Part shown: in pieces, positions 60,671 to 64,000 of the stretch
Numbering within the stretch: position 1 is the stretch's first letter
Layout of the letters: each line of letters opens with the position of its first letter
Origin: Conus ventricosus
Taxonomy: Eukaryota > Mollusca > Gastropoda > Neogastropoda > Conidae
Reading direction: 5' to 3'
NCBI GenBank assembly: GCA_018398815.1
Contig: CM031622.1
Location: 17,305,391-17,369,390, forward strand
DNA: 64,000 bases
Program-made: the position numbers and the translations under genes
The notes under the pieces: model-generated
What the model was told of the DNA's origin: nothing
The model's input: the letters and a program-made list of their open reading frames with translations, nothing else
The model's database searches: none

Positions 60671-63290
60671 TTTCTTATGGAGCAATAGTTAATGATTAAG
60701 ACCCATGTTTAAACTGTTTCATTTTCGCAAAATGTACTGTTGTGAAATAATAATTGTGTAAATAACTCTTGGTAAGCATTTTTTTTTGTTGTTTATTAAT
60801 AAACGCGTCTGGACCAGTGCGATATCATACGTTGTGTGGATAAGGAGCTTTAAAAATAAAAACCTGAAATTATTCAGTGATATTTGGAATGTGATGTTGG
60901 TTTAATACTGTTTTATTTCCTTGGACCATACAAAGTGAACACAAGCACATTTGTCAGGACAACAAGAGGACTCTTATATACAGCCATTGCCCTATGGAAT
61001 TTATGTTAGATATATCTCTTTTGTCGATTTTCGAAAATAAAAGTAATTATTAATACAGTGGTAATTAGTGTTCTTCTTATGCTTCCTCTTACTCCTTATC
61101 CTTTTTCATTTTTTTCTGCTGTGTCTCTGTCCGTATGTGTCTCTGTCTGCGTTTTTGTGTATTTTTCTGTCGCTGTCTCGATCACGGTCCTCGTTTTAAC
61201 CAGCCCACAAGCCACGTGTACAATGGTGTGAATTTCGGTATTGGTGAAATATGGACAGCTTTAGGGACCAAATCCTATATTTAAAAAAAAATGCTGTCAT
61301 TCGCGCTTTTTTGGGGCAGGCGCATGCCCACGCTAGCCATAGGGTGAATGGGGAAAAAAAAAACCTGTGTTGTCGGTGTATGAGGCGGTATTTAACGTCA
61401 GTGCTAACCCCCTCTAGCCTCCCTTGATTTAGTGTTATGATCGCGTCCCCACGATAATGACAGGAAAAATGTGTCAACGTTGGACTAAGGTTTGTTACAC
61501 TCTCGGTAAAAGGGATAGTAAAGATCGGGAAGGTTGCTTCCTTAGTCGCTTGCAGGAAATGGACCTTGCTTTGGGTGGAAGACCCAACCTTACACGCTAT
61601 ACTTCAAGGCGATTGCGTCCTCTGAAACAGCCAGAAAACCCCACCACATATTGATTTGTATGAACTCAACTGTTATGCTAATCATACACATTCAAGTGGA
61701 AATGTCAGAATCGATACATAATTACACACATTCTCAATTACTCAAAGTGGTACTTGGAACATGGTCTTGTTGTGAACATACAACACATTAGTCATTGAGT
61801 ACACACACCAAACAGTGTTTATGGCAAGTTCGTCGAACGGGTGTCTGACGAAAGCAGTACAGACATGAGAAGGATTTCATTTGCAAGACTATTTTGGCTG
61901 AACCTTCACAAATTGATAGCACACAGTGCTTTGGTAAAATATAACATGCCAAAAAACACAGTGATATTCATTATGTCAACAGTGGATCACAGCCCCACGA
62001 AACTCGTCACATGCATGGTACGGTTTATAAAAAACTGACCTAGATAGGTGGCGGTGTATTTAGACGTGGAATGAGCAAAAACAAAAAAAAAAGATCAACT
62101 TGCGGGCTATCATGTTCCAGACGTTTTTTCGTCTTACCAATTTTGCCATGTTGCATTATGTTGCAGTTTTATTATGGGAATGTTTGGAAAATTTCGTCAA
62201 AAGTTCTGATTTTCAAATTTTGGGTGATGGTACGGATTCGCTGTTCAATGGATCCTCTGTCGTCAGAAGTTGGACCTAGTCATGCGAATGAAGTTTTACG
62301 TTGACTACACTCTGTGAGGTTTCAGAAGTCCAGCTGTAGCTTCTTTTTTTCTGTATTTTGTATGATAGAGTCTCCAACGTGATTGTGGTCTGATGGCTGT
62401 TCTATTAGCTTCAGTATTTTCATTTTCTTTTTTTGTATCAGAGTGGGATGTTTAAGCCATTATTTTGGGGAAACTGTCCCCCACATCATCGTGGTGTTTC
62501 CTGGGTGGTACTTCGTTCATGTAGGACTGACAAAGTTAGACTTACTTTATGCCACTTTGACTTTAGTCAGTTTATAGCTTGATCGATCAGTGGACAGGGA
62601 AACTTGTCATTTATACACTATATCACGTTGCTTATGGATGCAACATGATTTTCTTTCTTTTTTTTTTTGTTATGCAAAATTAGTAGATTATGCCTTAATG
62701 ATTCCGTTTATACTTTCATGGTTAAAAATAACATATCAGCTTTTTCATAAGTTGACAGATAGGCGTGTAAATTTACCGTGCATGCGTTGTCATCCGCCCT
62801 TAAGGTTCTTAATAGCGATCTCACATCGATCATCGACGATGCATTAAACGAGCTTCCTCTGTACATTGTTTCACCCCTTAGGCCGCTTAATAGGCAATGT
62901 CGAGAGTCAGTCATGATCAGTGCGTAATGGGTGTAGCGGGTAAAATATTCGGACATTTCATGGCGAGCTGACTGCTTTTTTTTCATCATGTGTTTGGTGT
63001 GTGTTGTCGACTTTGGGAGAACGACTAAACTAATACAAAAACAAAGTGTCGCTATAACCAGTCTGTATTTTCTTTTATAGCCCATTGAAACATACACGAT
63101 GCATTAATCGCTGCATGCCTTGTCATCGCCCTTAGGTCTTTAGTAGGGACCCTCACATCGATACTCCCCCTCGATGCTTCAACGAGCATCCAAATCGTCT
63201 TTTGATTAGCCCTAGGCACTGTCGTGATCTCCGTCGCCTGCTCATCTAATGCTCCGTTTTTGAGGGGTGAGAAGTCCCTACCCTACTACT
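60670..63290 (-). repeat. Right arm of the large inverted duplication
   Basis: This is the mirror copy of the left arm, with paired coordinates summing to about 116,700, which puts the centre near 58.35 kb. Matching blocks include 62740-62910, 61400-61470, 61120-61195, 60905-61050 and 60680-60780. A frame in 60950-61010 reads RTTRGLLYTAIALWNL, reminiscent of a retrotransposon C-terminus, but too short to assign. Confidence 0.8.
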
Positions 63291-64000
63291 ACTATCTCCA
63301 TCATGTCAGTCCATCATTTAACACATTTACCAGTATTATCACAATAATCTTTGATACCAAGCAATTAATACGACTGGCAGTAGGACTGTGATCAGAGGAG
63401 GGTAAGGTCCCCATCACTTCATTACAGACAGCTGTAGGAACTGTGCTAGAGGAGGGTCATGTCCATCTTCAAACGTCATTCCCTGTTACAAGACAAATTA
63501 TTCTATTTACATTACTCCATTCACAACCATCATATTCATCGTCGAACAACAACATAATATATCGTCGTGATATCATCACATTTTAAGTAATCATCACCTT
63601 CATGGTCATAATTATCATCAGCAACAGATATTAAATCGTATCGTGATTGCATCACCCATACAGACCTGTTTTAATGAAGACTACAACTGACGTACTTTTC
63701 AACTAAAATCAGTGTATTTTTCACGAAGTGTGTATCAATCTTCCAATTCTTTTTTTTATAGTGGTGGGGGGGGGGGGTGGGTGCTTTCATCTACCACCAT
63801 ACAGCAGAGGGTGGAACTACAAGGATACTGTCTTGTAGTAACAAGGTGGAAATAGTTTTTCGTAACATAAAATTATTCTCAAACCTGATTCAATCAGCAT
63901 AGCAACATACTTTGGCATAAATTCATGCTCTCTTGCCATTTTCTTCTCTTTTTTTTTACATATCAGGACTGTAATTCCCGCCATTGCTCAAGCGTATCAG
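63290..64000. other. Unassigned sequence at the right edge
   Basis: ATC-rich simple sequence resembling 53.1-53.35 kb in composition, a G run at about 63764-63780, and nothing coding. A short direct repeat with agaggagggt occurs at 63395 and 63449. Confidence 0.4.

Overview
The window looks like animal nuclear DNA, most likely from a mollusc and probably a gastropod. The grounds are intron-split genes with GT/AG boundaries, very dense microsatellites and minisatellites, non-LTR retrotransposon remnants, and SINE-like elements resembling gastropod repeats I remember. The organism is an inference from style and remembered repeats, not from a database match. No operons, CRISPR arrays or rRNA are visible.

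The main gene is on the minus strand between about 33.2 and 11.2 kb. Nine short exons can be assembled: 33179-32978, 30470-30347, 29433-29251, 25520-25324, 24302-24048, 18399-18209, 15902-15674, 14729-14572 and 11274-11172. They encode a signal peptide, four cadherin repeats, a Ser/Thr-rich stem, one transmembrane helix and a cysteine-rich then proline-rich cytoplasmic tail, about 546 residues so far. Intron phases agree at every junction except one, and exon 2 contains one frame break. Both problems are explained by single-base differences in homopolymers (T run 30413-30417; G run 15896-15899). The tail's last exon was not found.

At about 40-40.9 kb two more minus-strand exons (40870-40791 and 40166 to about 40020) encode part of a second cadherin, upstream of the first gene's signal-peptide exon. 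Two cadherin genes therefore appear to lie in tandem.

Most of the remaining sequence is tandem repeat. Larger arrays lie at 4.7-6.6, 11.3-12.5, 12.7-13.2, 22.8-23.3, 34.0-34.9, 37.8-39.2, 41.7-44.4, 46.3-48.3, 49.4-51.1 and 51.1-52.5 kb. The long ORFs inside them are open because the units lack stop codons, often in several frames, and are not genes. A 5'-truncated LINE with a 15-bp target duplication sits in intron 5 (19437-21058). A LINE 3' end with an RNase H-like remnant sits in intron 3 (26945-27500). Three SINE-like elements and several long inverted repeats (9.86, 17.3, 35.6 kb) are also present.

From about 49 kb on, repeat copies become increasingly ragged. From 53.4 to 63.3 kb the sequence is an inverted duplication: 53.4-56.1 kb matches the reverse complement of 60.7-63.3 kb with many indels. 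This could be a real palindrome or a fold-back read left in the assembly. I recognise no gene there.
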